Shown here one piece after another: positions 34,499 through 44,503 of a stretch of 64,000 nt of DNA. The first letter of the stretch is position 1; every line of letters begins with the position of its first letter. A program made the position numbers and the translations under genes. The notes below the pieces were generated by a model that had not been told where the DNA came from, ran no database searches, and saw only the letters and a list, made by a program, of their open reading frames with translations. Location: positions 117,232,752 to 117,296,751 of the forward strand of contig CM051462.1 of assembly GCA_028095005.1 (NCBI GenBank). The letters are read 5' to 3'. The stretch comes from Rhynchospora pubera. Its lineage: Eukaryota; Streptophyta; Magnoliopsida; Poales; Cyperaceae.

Positions 34499-36247
34499 TG
34501 TTAGTAAGTGTGTAATTTTTCAAATTTAGAGCTAATTACTATTAATTTAGCCATAGAAACAACACACAAAACGGATCTAGTACAAAAGCCGATTAGACAC
34601 AAGAGAAAGGGTGGATTTTTACCTCTCTTGGTATAACAACCAAGAGGCTCGATTCCTTGGCTTGGGAGTCGATTGAGAGCTCTCCAAACACCTCCTATTC
34701 GCGATGCCTCGAGTCCACTATGGTATTAACCAAGTTCTTCTCAATTCGTGCTAGCGAAGAGAAGAACGAGTCTAATCCCTAGCGTTCCCTTTCTTCAACC
34801 AAATGAACAAACTAATTTGTGGAAAATAGGATGCTCAACACATGAGCTTGAGGGAAGAGGAGAGGAGGAGGTGGCGCACCACTAGGGTGAGGTGGCGGCT
34901 AGAGAGAGGGGAGAGAGAAGAAGGGACCAAGGAGCTACCATTAGGTGCCTTATATAGCCTCTTAACCCTAGCTAGGAGTTCACACTATTTACAAGTGTGC
35001 CACTCCCACCTACCTCCTCTATGGCCGGCCTACTAGTGGGCCTCTTTGGCCCACTAGTCCATCTCCAATTGGTTCCTTAAGTCTATTAATTAAAAGCTCA
35101 CTCAAAACTATTTAATTTGGACATTTAATTTACCAATAAATTAAAGTCCAAATAACTTAATTAAATTAAGTGTGTTGTTTATAAATAATTATTAACTTAA
35201 TAATAATTATTTAGAGATTAGACAATGCATTAATTTATTTCTATATAATCCAATTGACTTAATTAATTATAGCGGTCAATAACGCTAATTAATTAATCAA
35301 CTTATCATATTTTGCAATACTCATTATTGCAAATAAATAAATAATGCACGTATGGTTAAATACCAATTTTGTGTGACCCTTTGAGGATTTATGCTATGTT
35401 GGACATGGAATTAAATCGCTATTTAATTCCAATAATCATAAGCGGTATCTAGCAACACGTTATGATTCTCAATTCGCATAAATAGTGTACTGCTACAATA
35501 TTTCAATCCTACATAAGAGAATGATTATGTTTCTCTATTTTGATTCTTATGTCACACGATATCATCGTATAATCCAAAATAAGAACGTGTCATTCTTGCA
35601 GATTATACGTTTCTTGATCTAGAGATAATTGTATCAGTTGCTAGCAAACAATCTATCTCCATCAAGGGGCCCAAACAGATATCGTCACTCACTAAGTGAA
35701 TTAATGAGGGACATACGGTTTTCTTGATAATTAGCTTTTCCCCGCACAATTCAAGAATACTTAAATCAAGTCCGTATAGCAGCCTTTATCAGGAATCAGC
35801 GGTAGACATGATTTATAGTATCTATCCTCATGTGGAAAAGATAATCATATCAAACTTAGAACCAAAATCATAACGAAATAAATAATGACACGTAACACAA
35901 TCCATATATTTATTTCGTGGGGTCCAATCCTGTACTATGTTCTATAACATACACATATGCAATTAAGTTGGTTACTCTTAACCTATGATTTATAGAACTT
36001 AATCATCACTTAACTTGCATACTAATCTTATTGATAATTAATGTCCTTTGTTAATTATCAAGATTATGGACTTTTAGATTTATTGTTGTCATTTACTACT
36101 AAATGAATAACAGTGATCTATAATTCAGATCCTCAACCTGAATGAACTGTCAACGAATAAATCAAAGAACAAATGATCTGAAGTCATCAATAACATAAAC
36201 TATAGAAGTAGCCTAATAAGATTGGCTTCTAGGACATATCTCTAACA
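34499..36247 (-). mobile_element. Solo LTR, copy 1 (1749 bp)
   Basis: Starts TGTTAGT and ends CTCTAACA, the inverted TGTTAG..CTAACA of an LTR. It is similar over its whole length to 39970-41732. Flanks AATAC (34494-34498) and GATAC (36248-36252) fit a 5 bp target duplication with one change. A TATA-like box (TATATAAG) on the minus strand at 34949-34956 suggests the parent element was transcribed right to left. No primer-binding site or polypurine tract adjoins it, so this is a solo LTR rather than one end of a complete element. Confidence 0.8.
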
Positions 36248-36434
36248 GATACAGCAAGCTAAATTTGCTCTTTGTTTGCTTTTCGTTGGCGTTAATGAAG
36301 AGGTGTTCTCTTTTAAATTGAGTCACTCCATCTTTATTTCCATCAATACACACACAGTGAGTATGATGTGACCCTTTTACCTTCCCAATGCAGCAATAGT
36401 ATATATTGCTCACTACGCATGTACCTTTTAAGGG

Positions 36435-36669
36435 TGTGTTTGGATGCAACGGAATAAGCCGTGAATAGAGAATAGGAATAAAAAATTTCGGTTTCCGTGT
36501 TTATCCATATTCCTTATTCTTATACCATGGTTTTGTTAGTATAGGAATAAGGGCTCAAATTCCTTATTTTTGTGTTGTTTGGGTTGCACAAGAATAAGAA
36601 TAAGCACGCAAATCGAAATTTTTTATTCCTATTTCCTATTCACGGCTTATTCCGTTGCATCCAAACACA
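36435..36669. mobile_element. MITE, 235 bp
   Basis: Near-perfect terminal inverted repeats of over 50 bp starting TGTGTTTGGATGCAACGGAA at both ends. AT-rich centre, no coding sequence. A target duplication is not evident. Confidence 0.8.
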
Positions 36670-36739
36670 AAGAGTTTTCCATTTTGGCACTTCCCTTTAA
36701 CCGGTCCTTAGATTGCTCCAACTTTAAAAAAAAATTTAA

Positions 36740-37476
36740 TGCTAACCTCTTTCCTCTCCATTTGATCTTCTAGCACAGAACTCCTTTGTTTTTCTTTTTG
36801 TATACCTTCTCTAATGATCTGTTCACTTGAACCCAGAAAACTCTTTAACTTTGGACCAATCACATAGTTTATTCTTAAAGCCCATCTTTGTCTGAACAGC
36901 ACTTTTTTCATAAGGCCTTGTAAAGCCCATAGCTTCACTCTTTTCCATCTTAAGAACAACATTTTGATTTTCAGGGTCTAAGAACTTATCCGACTATTCC
37001 AGATGTTTATGAAATTCTAACCTCTGTAAACCCGGTCTTTACAGTGCTTTCTTCTCTTCTACTATTTTTCTTCCATCGCCATGATTTTCTAGCACAGACG
37101 TTGGACTTTGAGGGCAATCCGATGGCTGTAAAGACCCACTGGATGGAGGACTCCTAGAGTTATAATTTTTATGCAATTTTTCATGGCTATTTAATTATTT
37201 ATTAATTCTTTTCTTGTATTAATATCTTGTGGATCCTCTTCATCATCATCCTCACTACTCCAACCCTGTTCATATGTATCATCCTCCCCAATTCTTACCG
37301 AATCCGGCACCCAAGTATCAAAGTTCCAATCTATAACAATTACTCTACAACTTCTCCATCTATTTTTCCCATAAAAAACATCCAGATATTTTAGAATATT
37401 CCGGGGATCATCACAATTAATACTCATCTCAATATATCTTCTGTCAAAACCATCCAAATTTTCCTCATTTATATGT
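36740..37476 (-). mobile_element. LINE ORF1-like remnant, C-terminal part
   Basis: Minus-strand frame 37457-37191 gives DGFDRRYIEMSINCDDPRNI, then LKYLDVFYGKNRW and VIVIDWNFDTWVP, followed by an acidic stretch. Next, in another frame, SPPSSGSLQPSDCPQSPTSV and LENHGDGRKIVEEKKAL, typical of the variable linker of plant gag-like ORF1 proteins. It is probably the same original gene as the 42237-41738 piece, now split by insertions. I assign it by pattern only. Confidence 0.5.
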
Positions 37477-37562
37477 CCAAAATTATTTTATATAGGAATT
37501 CTAACATCAAAAATTTTAATAGAAAGTATTAATATATTTTTTTTAATAAGAAGAAAGTTCTA

Positions 37563-37761
37563 ACACGTTTATAAATCGCACGTCTCTCTCTCCTCTCGAA
37601 CGCGTTTATAAAATGGGTAATAAGCCTTCTTACCCGTTTATAAAACGCGCTACAATGCTGCTATAAATGAGTTAACTTTTTGCGCGAATTTCTGACAAAC
37701 CGACATTTTTACGCGTTTATAAAACGGGTAAGAAACTTTCTTACCCGTTTTATAAACGCGT
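37563..37761. repeat. Palindrome cluster upstream of TATA at 37781
   Basis: A degenerate palindrome (37563-37625), a half site (37627-37650), and a strong palindrome at 37711-37761 in which the arms are swapped: ACGCGTTTATAAAACGGGT then ACCCGTTTTATAAACGCGT. Confidence 0.8.
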
Positions 37762-37780
37762 TCGAGAGGAGAGTTTTCCC

Positions 37781-37788
37781 TATAAATA
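37781..37788 (+). promoter_or_regulatory. TATA-like box, module A
   Basis: CCCTATAAATACC just after a strong palindrome, followed by a CT-rich then A-rich leader, as in a plant RNA polymerase II promoter. It would drive a transcript containing the hairpin at 37893-37993. Confidence 0.5.
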
Positions 37789-37892
37789 CCATCACCTCCC
37801 ACTCACTCTCTCGCACAGAACAGAAATAAAAAACAAAAGAGAAAAAAGAACATAGAGAGAAAGAAGAGATGGATGGCAGAATGAAAAAATTT

Positions 37893-37993
37893 AGTTGGTG
37901 CGAAATTAATAGCCATAAGGGTTGCATGCGGCATAATTATTCAGTGATACAGAGTCGCACACAATCCATATGGCTATTAATATTCCACCAACT
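37893..37993 (+). ncRNA. Possible small-RNA hairpin
   Basis: The arms AGTTGGTGCGAAATTAATAG (37893 on) and, as the reverse complement of the other arm, AGTTGGTGGAATATTAATAG pair for about 40 bases with roughly 33 matches around a ~20 base loop. It lies ~105 bases after a TATA-like box. It resembles a plant MIRNA fold in size, but a transposon-derived inverted repeat is equally possible. I match it to no known miRNA. Confidence 0.35.
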
Positions 37994-38581
37994 TTAAATT
38001 AAAAACTTTCAGGTGTAATCTGTTATTACGTGTAGAGAGCGGTTTGCTGGGCTGGTTCTACGAGGCATAACACCGCAGCCGACATCCTTGGATGAGAATC
38101 TGCATACATGCAAGTATCTTCATCCAAGTCTCAGAAAAAGAGGGAGTCAATCTGACAATCAGCCGCCCGACTCTTGTCTATAAGTTGCGGTGCTCTTATC
38201 TCGACCCACTCTTAGCAATGGATCCTCTACAAATTTTTTTTATGTGGTTCAAAATTTTAATATCATGTTTTTTTTGTATTGTGTGGTTCAAAATTTTAAT
38301 AAATTGTAATTTTTAATTTGTATTGTGTTTTTTATTTTAATTTTCATTGAGTTGTACTGTGTAATATAATTTAAATAAATATTAAGTCTCGTAATATTAA
38401 TATTTTGAATTTCAGAAAAAAAAACGCAAATGGATAAAACAAAAATTAAAACAAAATAGATAATAAAACTTACAACACATATACTACACGAATTAATACA
38501 CATATACTAAAACATAAAACAAAACAGATAATAATAAAAAAAACATTATAATAAAACATCTAATTATATAAAATCTAATAA

Positions 38582-38887
38582 TCAGTCCAAATGATATATG
38601 TCCTTTCCATTTAACGGATGATTTTCAAAACCAGGAGGACATGCATGTTGCAAACGCAACCATACGATTCGATCTCCACGTCGGACATGATATCTTCCAT
38701 CCCTCTTAACTACATCAGTCCAGTATTTCGGCCCTCTCACTTCAAAAACATCGCGTTGAAAAACCTTCACGTAAAATTTGTCGGAAGGGTAGTGCAAGTA
38801 GACATGCCGAAGAATATCTCGTTTAGTTATTCGTCCATCTCCTTGGAGAAGCACACCGGTACAAACATGACGTGGTTTAGTTGACAT
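38582..38887 (-). CDS. Unrecognised 101-residue protein in palindrome segment
   Basis: Open frame from ATG at 38887 to the stop at 38582, with well-balanced codon and residue composition in an AT-rich setting. It reads MSTKPRHVCTGVLLQGDGRI, then TKRDILRHVYLHYPSDKFYV, contains FEVRGPKYWTDVVKRDGRY, and ends PPGFENHPLNGKDIYHLD. Basic, no signal peptide or membrane helix. Upstream (38977-38984) is a TATA-like TATTTATA on the same strand, ~90 bases from the ATG, and behind it three palindromes. I recognise no family, and cannot say whether it is a transposon-borne gene, a captured host fragment or an old viral piece. Confidence 0.5.
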   Translation of the reverse strand: MSTKPRHVCTGVLLQGDGRITKRDILRHVYLHYPSDKFYVKVFQRDVFEVRGPKYWTDVVKRDGRYHVRRGDRIVWLRLQHACPPGFENHPLNGKDIYHLD

Positions 38888-38976
38888 TCTGTTTTCTCGA
38901 TTTCTCTCTTTGCGTAACTTCTCTAAATTTGTTCGGATTTCTGAATTTTCGGAGAGAAATTGCGGAGAGGAACGAG

Positions 38977-38984
38977 TATAAATA
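38977..38984 (-). promoter_or_regulatory. TATA-like box for the 101-residue ORF
   Basis: Minus-strand TATTTATA 90 bases upstream of the ATG. It forms, with the box at 39318 on the other strand, a divergent pair around the three palindromes. Confidence 0.35.
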
Positions 38985-38997
38985 AACTCAACCCTTT

Positions 38998-39308
38998 GTA
39001 CCCATTTATAAAACGCGTAAGAAGGGCTCGAACGCGTTTTATAAACGGGTACGAAGGATTGAATTAATGCAATTTATTGTTTCTGTAGTTTGTCAGTCTA
39101 TTTTGAGCGGCAAAAATTGGACTCACCTTCGTACCCATTTATAAGACGCGTTTGAAGGTTTCGAACGCGTTTTATAAACGGGTTCGAATGTGTCAGTTTT
39201 GTTTTGGGCAGCGTGACACTGTGTTTGAGTGGTAAATTTTGGCAGACCCCTTCTTACCCCTTTATAAAACGCGCTAGAATGGTTATTGCGTGTTTTATAA
39301 ACGGGTAA
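38998..39308. repeat. Three palindromes between divergent TATA-like boxes
   Basis: 38998-39057, 39127-39190 and 39249-39308, each (TACCCATTTATAAAACGCG ... CGCGTTTTATAAACGGGTA) with small changes. Spaced about 125 bases apart. Confidence 0.85.
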
Positions 39309-39317
39309 ATAATTATC

Positions 39318-39326
39318 TATATATAA
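39318..39326 (+). promoter_or_regulatory. TATA-like box, module B
   Basis: CTATATATAACTCC after the third palindrome, followed by a leader and by the module at 39427-39640, which is related to 37985-38300 (shared CCACCAA, TTTAAATTA, AATCTGTTATTA, GTGTAGAG, CCGCAGCC, GTGGTTCAAAATTTTAAT). Neither module has a convincing ORF. Confidence 0.45.
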
Positions 39327-39969
39327 CTCCGAACTCGTTCTTCTATTTCGTATCACAAAATCACAAAAAAAAAACACTGAGTCTTTATCCAGCAACTTTA
39401 GAAAACACAAAAATTGAACGATAGAAAATCCACCAATTTTAAATTATAAATTTTCACGTGGAATCTGTTATTATGTGTAGAGGAAGGATGCCACAAAATG
39501 GAGTTCAATCATAATTCCGCAGCCAATCTGGTTGCAACTCTGCCCCGAGCTGGAGAACAGTTTATTCTGAGTGGCCCAATCTTTTTTCTACTAGTTGTGA
39601 TTTCAAATTTTGTGGTTCAAAATTTTAATGTATTTTAGTTTACATTTGTCATCAAAAACTTGTTGTAATAGATTGTAAAATCTTAATGCATTGAAAATTT
39701 TTTAATCATTTTGATTTATTGTCTTGTTGAATATTCATAACTAAGTAATATAACAATAATTATAATTGTCATTAGATATTCATAACTCAATAATATAAAT
39801 AATTATAATTGTCATTAACCATAATCGTACATTACAATTACAGAAATCCAAATCATTTGAAAACAATGGTGCAGACTCTTGAACAGTTGCCTAGTTTTGG
39901 GACAGCCTTCGACAGTCGTCGAGTTCTTCCTTAATTGGGTCGGCAGAACTCTACCGCCCATGATCCAGG

Positions 39970-41732
39970 TGTTAGTTAAGTGCATAATTTTAATTTTTGT
40001 GGTTAATTACTCTTAATTAGCCAATTTAAGCATGCACAAACACGGATCTAGCACTTAGCCATTCACACAAAGAGAAAGGTTCAAAGGTATACCTCTCTTG
40101 ATATCGTAATCAAGAGGCTCGAACCGGCTAGGTTGTAGGTGGTGCGCTCGCGTCTAGCTCCTCCTTCGTGCCAAGCTCGTCCTCGAGTCCACCACGAAAT
40201 TAACCAAGACCTACAAGCTTTGCTAGAAGCTACAAGGTCTAGGCTAATCCCAAGCGTTCTCGCCTTCTTAATTCCCTTTAATTAAGTGGAGAGATTATGG
40301 TGCTCAACACATGAGCTAAGGTGGATGAGAGGGGGGAGAGGTGGCGGCCAAAGAGAGGGAGAGAGGAAGGTGGTGGCGGCCAAGGGAAGGAAGAGAGAGA
40401 GAGGAGCAAGGAGCCTCCACAAGGGTCCTTTTATAATGCTCAAACCCTAGCAATAAGTTCCCTTTAATTACCATCATTCCACCTACCTACCACCTCCATT
40501 GTGGCCGGCCATATATGGGCCCAAATGGGCTTTGCAAGCTCTCCAAATTGATTATTAAATCAACCCATTCAATCCACTATTTAGTGCTCTTCATTTGGGC
40601 TATTTATTCAATAATAAATATCGGCCCATTAATTTAATATAACTATTTATATTAAATTGTGTTGTGTTGAATAATTATTAACTAATTAATAATTACCATG
40701 GGATTAGCTTATGCATTAAATCATTTCGATATGATCCATTTGAATTAATTAATTATATCGACATATAATCAATTAATCAACTTATCATATTTTCGCAAAA
40801 GCACACTGATGCAAATAAATGATTAATGCACTGTTTGGTTATATTTCAATCTGTGTGACTCTTTGAGGATTTATGCTAAGTTGGACATGGGATTAAATCG
40901 CTATTTAATTCCAATAATCATAAGCGGTATCTAGCAACACGTTATGATTCCCAATTCGCATAAATAATGTACTGCTACAGTATTTAAATCCTGCATAAGA
41001 GAATAAAAGTATTTCTCTATTTTGATTCTTATGTCTCACGATATCATCGTATAATCCAAGATAGGAATGTGTCATTCTTGCAGATTATACGTTTCTTGAT
41101 CTAGAGATAATTGTATTAGTTGCTAGCAAACAATCTATCTCCATCAAGGGGCCCAAATAGATATCGTCACTCACTAAATGAATTAATGAGGGACATACGG
41201 TTTTCTTGATAATTTAGCTTTTCCCCGCACAATTCAAGAGAACATAAATAACGTCCGTATAGCAGCCCTTATCGGGAATCAGCGGTAGACGATATTTATT
41301 GAACCTATCCTCATGTGGAAAAGATAAACATCTCAAACTTAGAATCAAAATCATAACGAAATAAATAATGACACATAACACAATCCATATATTTATTTCG
41401 TTGGGTCATGTCCTGTACTATGTTCAATTAACATAAACATATGCAATTAAGTTGGTTACTCTTAACCCATGATTTATAGAACTTAATCATCACTTAACTT
41501 GCATACTAATCTTATTGATAATTAATGTTCCTTGTTAATTATCAAGATTATGGACGTTTTAGATTTATTGTTGTTATTTACTACTAAATGATAAACAGTG
41601 ATCTATAATTCAGATCCTCAACCTGAATGAACTGTCAACACATAAATCAAGGAACAAATGATATAAAATCATCAATGACATAAAACCATAGAAGTAGCCA
41701 AAAAGATTGGCATCTATGACATATCTCTAACA
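39970..41732 (-). mobile_element. Solo LTR, copy 2 (1763 bp)
   Basis: TGTTAGTTAAGTGC at the start, CTCTAACA at the end, and a perfect 5 bp target duplication CCAGG at 39965-39969 and 41733-41737. It is similar across its length to 34499-36247 (for example TTAAATCGCTATTTAATTCC and AAGCGGTATCTAGCAACACG). A minus-strand TATAAAAG at about 40428-40435 marks the probable promoter. The exact target duplication proves it is a separate insertion left by LTR-LTR recombination. Confidence 0.9.
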
Positions 41733-41737
41733 CCAGG

Positions 41738-42237
41738 ATCGTAGGAAGCAGAATGTTGGTCTCGCTCAGATGATGATAAAGTTAGCGAGCTGTCCATCTG
41801 GACCAACCTTTATACATAATAACAGACCCCATCGTTGAAGCTGCTCTAACTATTTTATCCCTAATCCAAATTTAGATAGGAAAATTTAGAATTCTTATCT
41901 GGACTCTATACTTCATACAGTGAACGTATTCTCCTCTATGTTGGTCATAATTTAAAAACCACCATCTGTATCTTAATCCCCATAGAGTCATATCTTCAAT
42001 TACTGCATTCGGTTTTAAAGCCAGAGGTAATTTAATAAGATAAGTTCTATTTGATACTTTCCAGAAAGAAAAGGAACTTCTCACCACTCCATATCTTCGT
42101 GCTAAGCTGGCCAATAAATGATTTATGTTAAAATCTCGGCCTCTACTATCATCAATTGCAGTTATTACTTGTTCCAACTTTTCAATTTTTCCCTGGTACT
42201 CGCCATCCTCGTCTATGTGTACTGAAAGTCTCTTCAC
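41738..42237 (-). mobile_element. LINE ORF1-like remnant, N-terminal part
   Basis: Minus-strand frame with INHLLASLARRYGVVRSSFS, FWKVSNRTYLIKLPLAL, WWFLNYDQHRGEYVH and YRVQIRILNFPIWIRDKIVR, then stops. The order (small helical start, beta-alpha-beta 'FW..SNRTYLIKLP', 'RVQIRILNFPI') is that of DUF4283-type ORF1 proteins. The solo LTR interrupts the sequence just downstream. Probably the same element as 37476-36740. Confidence 0.45.
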
Positions 42238-43798
42238 CGGGGAGGTCTTGTATCTGTACCCCCTTGAAATCCTTTTTAAAGAATTGCTACAAGGGCTTTC
42301 GAGGATCTCTATTCCAAGGAAAATTTGAGGATTTAGAAAGTATAGAAAATGGAGAATTATTTAGGCTTCAAAGAGAAGATTCGCTTAGAGAGAGAAACAC
42401 TCAAACAGTAATTTTAGAGAGAGAGTCTGTGTTAATTCTATCATCTATGGGGCCGTTTGGATCGCTTAGGAATAAGAGGAATAGCCTATTTCTAGGCGAA
42501 AAATATGGGAAAGTGTGTAACTTTGTGAAAAGTTTAGATGGTTATGAATAAATTTTCGTTTAAAAAGAAACTATTCTTCTTATTCCTAAGTGATCCAAAC
42601 GGCCCCTATGTGACTATGTCATTCGACTTAGAAGTACAAGTCATCTGAGATAGTTTATCTGTTGTCAAGATTTTTGAGAGAGAAAACATCTAGTTAATTT
42701 TACCAAATGAATTCCAACATCATGAAAAATTGTATTTTATATGTTCGTGATTACCGATCTTTTTTTTTTCTTTTGTTTACAAAGCTCTATTACAACAATG
42801 CGTCTATCTTCATTTAGTTTTAAAATGATCTGCAATTTTAAAATAAGTACAATTTCATGATTAGTTAATCAAACAGATCAACAATTGTGAGAAAGCTATA
42901 TAAAGTTATCCAAAAAATTAATGATTTGATCATGTATTAGTTTTCTTTCCACCTACATATATTTCTAAGAAATTTTTTTGTTTATTATGTATAAACTGAC
43001 TTTTAAATTAAATATAAATGGTTCGGATCTGATCAGAGCTCAACGTGTACAGGTATTGGACTTGTTAGGCCGCATCTGAATGTAGTTGACTCACACCCAA
43101 GTCTCATTGACCGGATTCTTCCAGTGTTTGACAAAATGGAGACAACATTTCCCTCGTAATGATTGAATAACAAATGCGTGAGGAATAAAAATATTGATGT
43201 ATGAAACATTGCAAGAACGTGCGCACAAGTTTGGAAACTTTGCTGTCCGCTGGAGAGTGGGGAGTGACTGTTGTATCGTTCGGATTTAACAAAATCTTTA
43301 TTTTGTCAATTAGCCAACTAGCACTCAATACTAATTATTAACCTTCTATTTTAGAGGGTTCTTCTCTTGTGCCTACTATAGCCTTTTTCTGTATTAGCAT
43401 TGAACTCTTTTAATAATAACATAGCACTTAATTCTACATGACAATATATGAACAACTGCTGTCAAGTAGGCACTCAAATTGAAATTAACTGCCGAGTAAT
43501 AACACAATTAACAATAATTAAGCAAATAGAGAAGCAACTGAATATACGGATATATCAAATAAAACATAGAAAAGAATATTTTGACTAAGTAAGCCTAAAA
43601 GCCATAATTATATTTATAATTAAACTTTTAATAAAAGAACCCAACAATTATCAAAATTTCGTTTACCACCCTCCATTATGTACATCATCACATTGGAATA
43701 AAACATAGCATAATCAACTAATCCAGATCAAACAAGAAGTCAACAGTTTACCTCATAATCCCCAAATTTAAGACATAATTAATCTAATCTAATCTAGT
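42238..43798. other. Intergenic between LINE relic and ZAT gene
   Basis: Contains the MITE at 42449-42606. The rest is AT-rich; a stretch at 43019-43330 is less AT-rich but holds no gene I can support. Confidence 0.4.
42449..42606. mobile_element. MITE, copy 2 of the three-copy family
   Basis: Inverted ends GGGGCCGTTTGGATCGCTTA / GGGGCCGTTTGGATCACTTA, flanked by TAT on both sides (42446-42448, 42607-42609). Core GTGTGTAACTTTGTGAAAAG shared with copies at 23044 and 53396. Confidence 0.8.
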
Positions 43799-44395
43799 CT
43801 AAACCATTGTCGACAGCCTCTGTTTCTTCACCTCCAGATTCTCCTCCACTTTCACCTCCACCTCCATCTCTTGTACTGCCTCTGGCGCTGGCATGTTCAA
43901 ATCCCAATCCAACTTAAACTTCCGCGGCGCCGCTGTACTTATCGTTCCTTCATAGTGCTTTCTCTTGTGGCCTCCTAGCGCCTGACCAGAAGGGAACTTT
44001 TCCAGACAAATCGAACACCGGTGCTCCCTCACCCGTTGCACACCGGGTACCGCCTCATTGCTCGATGCCGGCTTCCTGTGGCTAGTCTTGTGGCCTCCTA
44101 ATGCCTGGTACGAATCGAACGACTTGCCGCAGACCGAGCAAGAGAAAACCGCCTTACCGCTACCAGAACTAGAGCCGGGCTCGAAGCGGGTCACAACTCT
44201 GTTGGACCCAGATCCGGATTGGTCGCGAGAGAGCAACATCAGTGTCAGAGCGAGATCCTCCTCCTCTGTTCTGGCCACGACGGAGACGGCGGTGGTGGGG
44301 GTAGGGGTGCGGCGGCGCTCAGATCGCTTGCGCTTGACCCAGCCTTCCCTACGAGGAGAGCTCGGCTTGGAGGTGTCGAGTGCGTCGAGAGCCAT
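43799..44395 (-). CDS. ZAT-type C2H2 zinc-finger repressor (two fingers, EAR motif)
   Basis: Intronless, 198 residues, start MALDALDTSK. Order: basic B-box/NLS KRKRSERRR (21-29), L-box EEDLALTLMLLSRD (45-58), finger 1 with C86, C89, H102, H106 and QALGGH, finger 2 with C127, C130, H143, H147 and QALGGH, and an EAR repression motif LDWDLNMP (162-169). This is the C1-2i plan of ZAT10/STZ and AZF proteins, nuclear repressors of stress genes (drought, salt, cold, oxidative). Such genes lack introns, as here. A neighbour of the same type lies 3.1 kb away on the same strand, so they are probably a tandem pair. Which ZAT orthologue is not resolved. Confidence 0.93.
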   Translation of the reverse strand: MALDALDTSKPSSPRREGWVKRKRSERRRTPTPTTAVSVVARTEEEDLALTLMLLSRDQSGSGSNRVVTRFEPGSSSGSGKAVFSCSVCGKSFDSYQALGGHKTSHRKPASSNEAVPGVQRVREHRCSICLEKFPSGQALGGHKRKHYEGTISTAAPRKFKLDWDLNMPAPEAVQEMEVEVKVEENLEVKKQRLSTMV

Positions 44396-44492
44396 TGATT
44401 TGTGGAAAAGAGCGCGTGAGATTGACTAAGAAAGAGAGAGAGAGGAGAGACGAAGAGACAAGAAACTTAGAGGAGAAGGAGAGTGAGTGGGG

Positions 44493-44503
44493 GGGTATAT
44501 AAG
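44493..44503 (-). promoter_or_regulatory. TATA box of first ZAT gene
   Basis: Minus-strand CCTTATATACCC about 100 bases upstream of the ATG, followed by a CT-rich leader. Confidence 0.55.

Larger units (their letters stand above)
37477..39830. mobile_element. Palindrome-bearing segment with MULE-like left end
   Basis: The left end (CCAAAATTATTTTATATAGG, then AATTCTAACAT) is nearly the same as the TIR of the 8975-10403 MULE, including the outward TATA-like box. Then come palindromes at 37563-37761 and 38998-39308, three TATA-like boxes, a hairpin, a 101-residue minus-strand ORF and two related plus-strand modules (37985-38300 and 39427-39640). No matching right TIR was found, so the right limit is uncertain. 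Either a MULE derivative that lost its right end or an undescribed composite element. Confidence 0.55.

Noticed and set aside
33792..34515. Plus-strand ORFs of 129 and 88 codons
   Set aside because: They are antisense shadows of the LINE ORF1-like relic.
37477..39830. Integrated plant DNA virus (palindromes plus divergent promoter)
   Set aside because: No replication, coat or reverse-transcriptase protein and no nonanucleotide origin; the left end matches a MULE TIR, so a transposon is more likely.
34499..41732. A complete LTR retrotransposon with 5' and 3' LTRs
   Set aside because: Outer flanks do not match (AATAC versus CCAGG), the right LTR has its own CCAGG duplication, and no PBS, gag-pol or PPT lies between.
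41780..41840. Third copy of the 37985/39427 module on the minus strand (TCTGTTATTATGT match)
   Set aside because: The shared stretch is only about 14-20 bases and lies in the ORF1-like frame; coincidence cannot be excluded.
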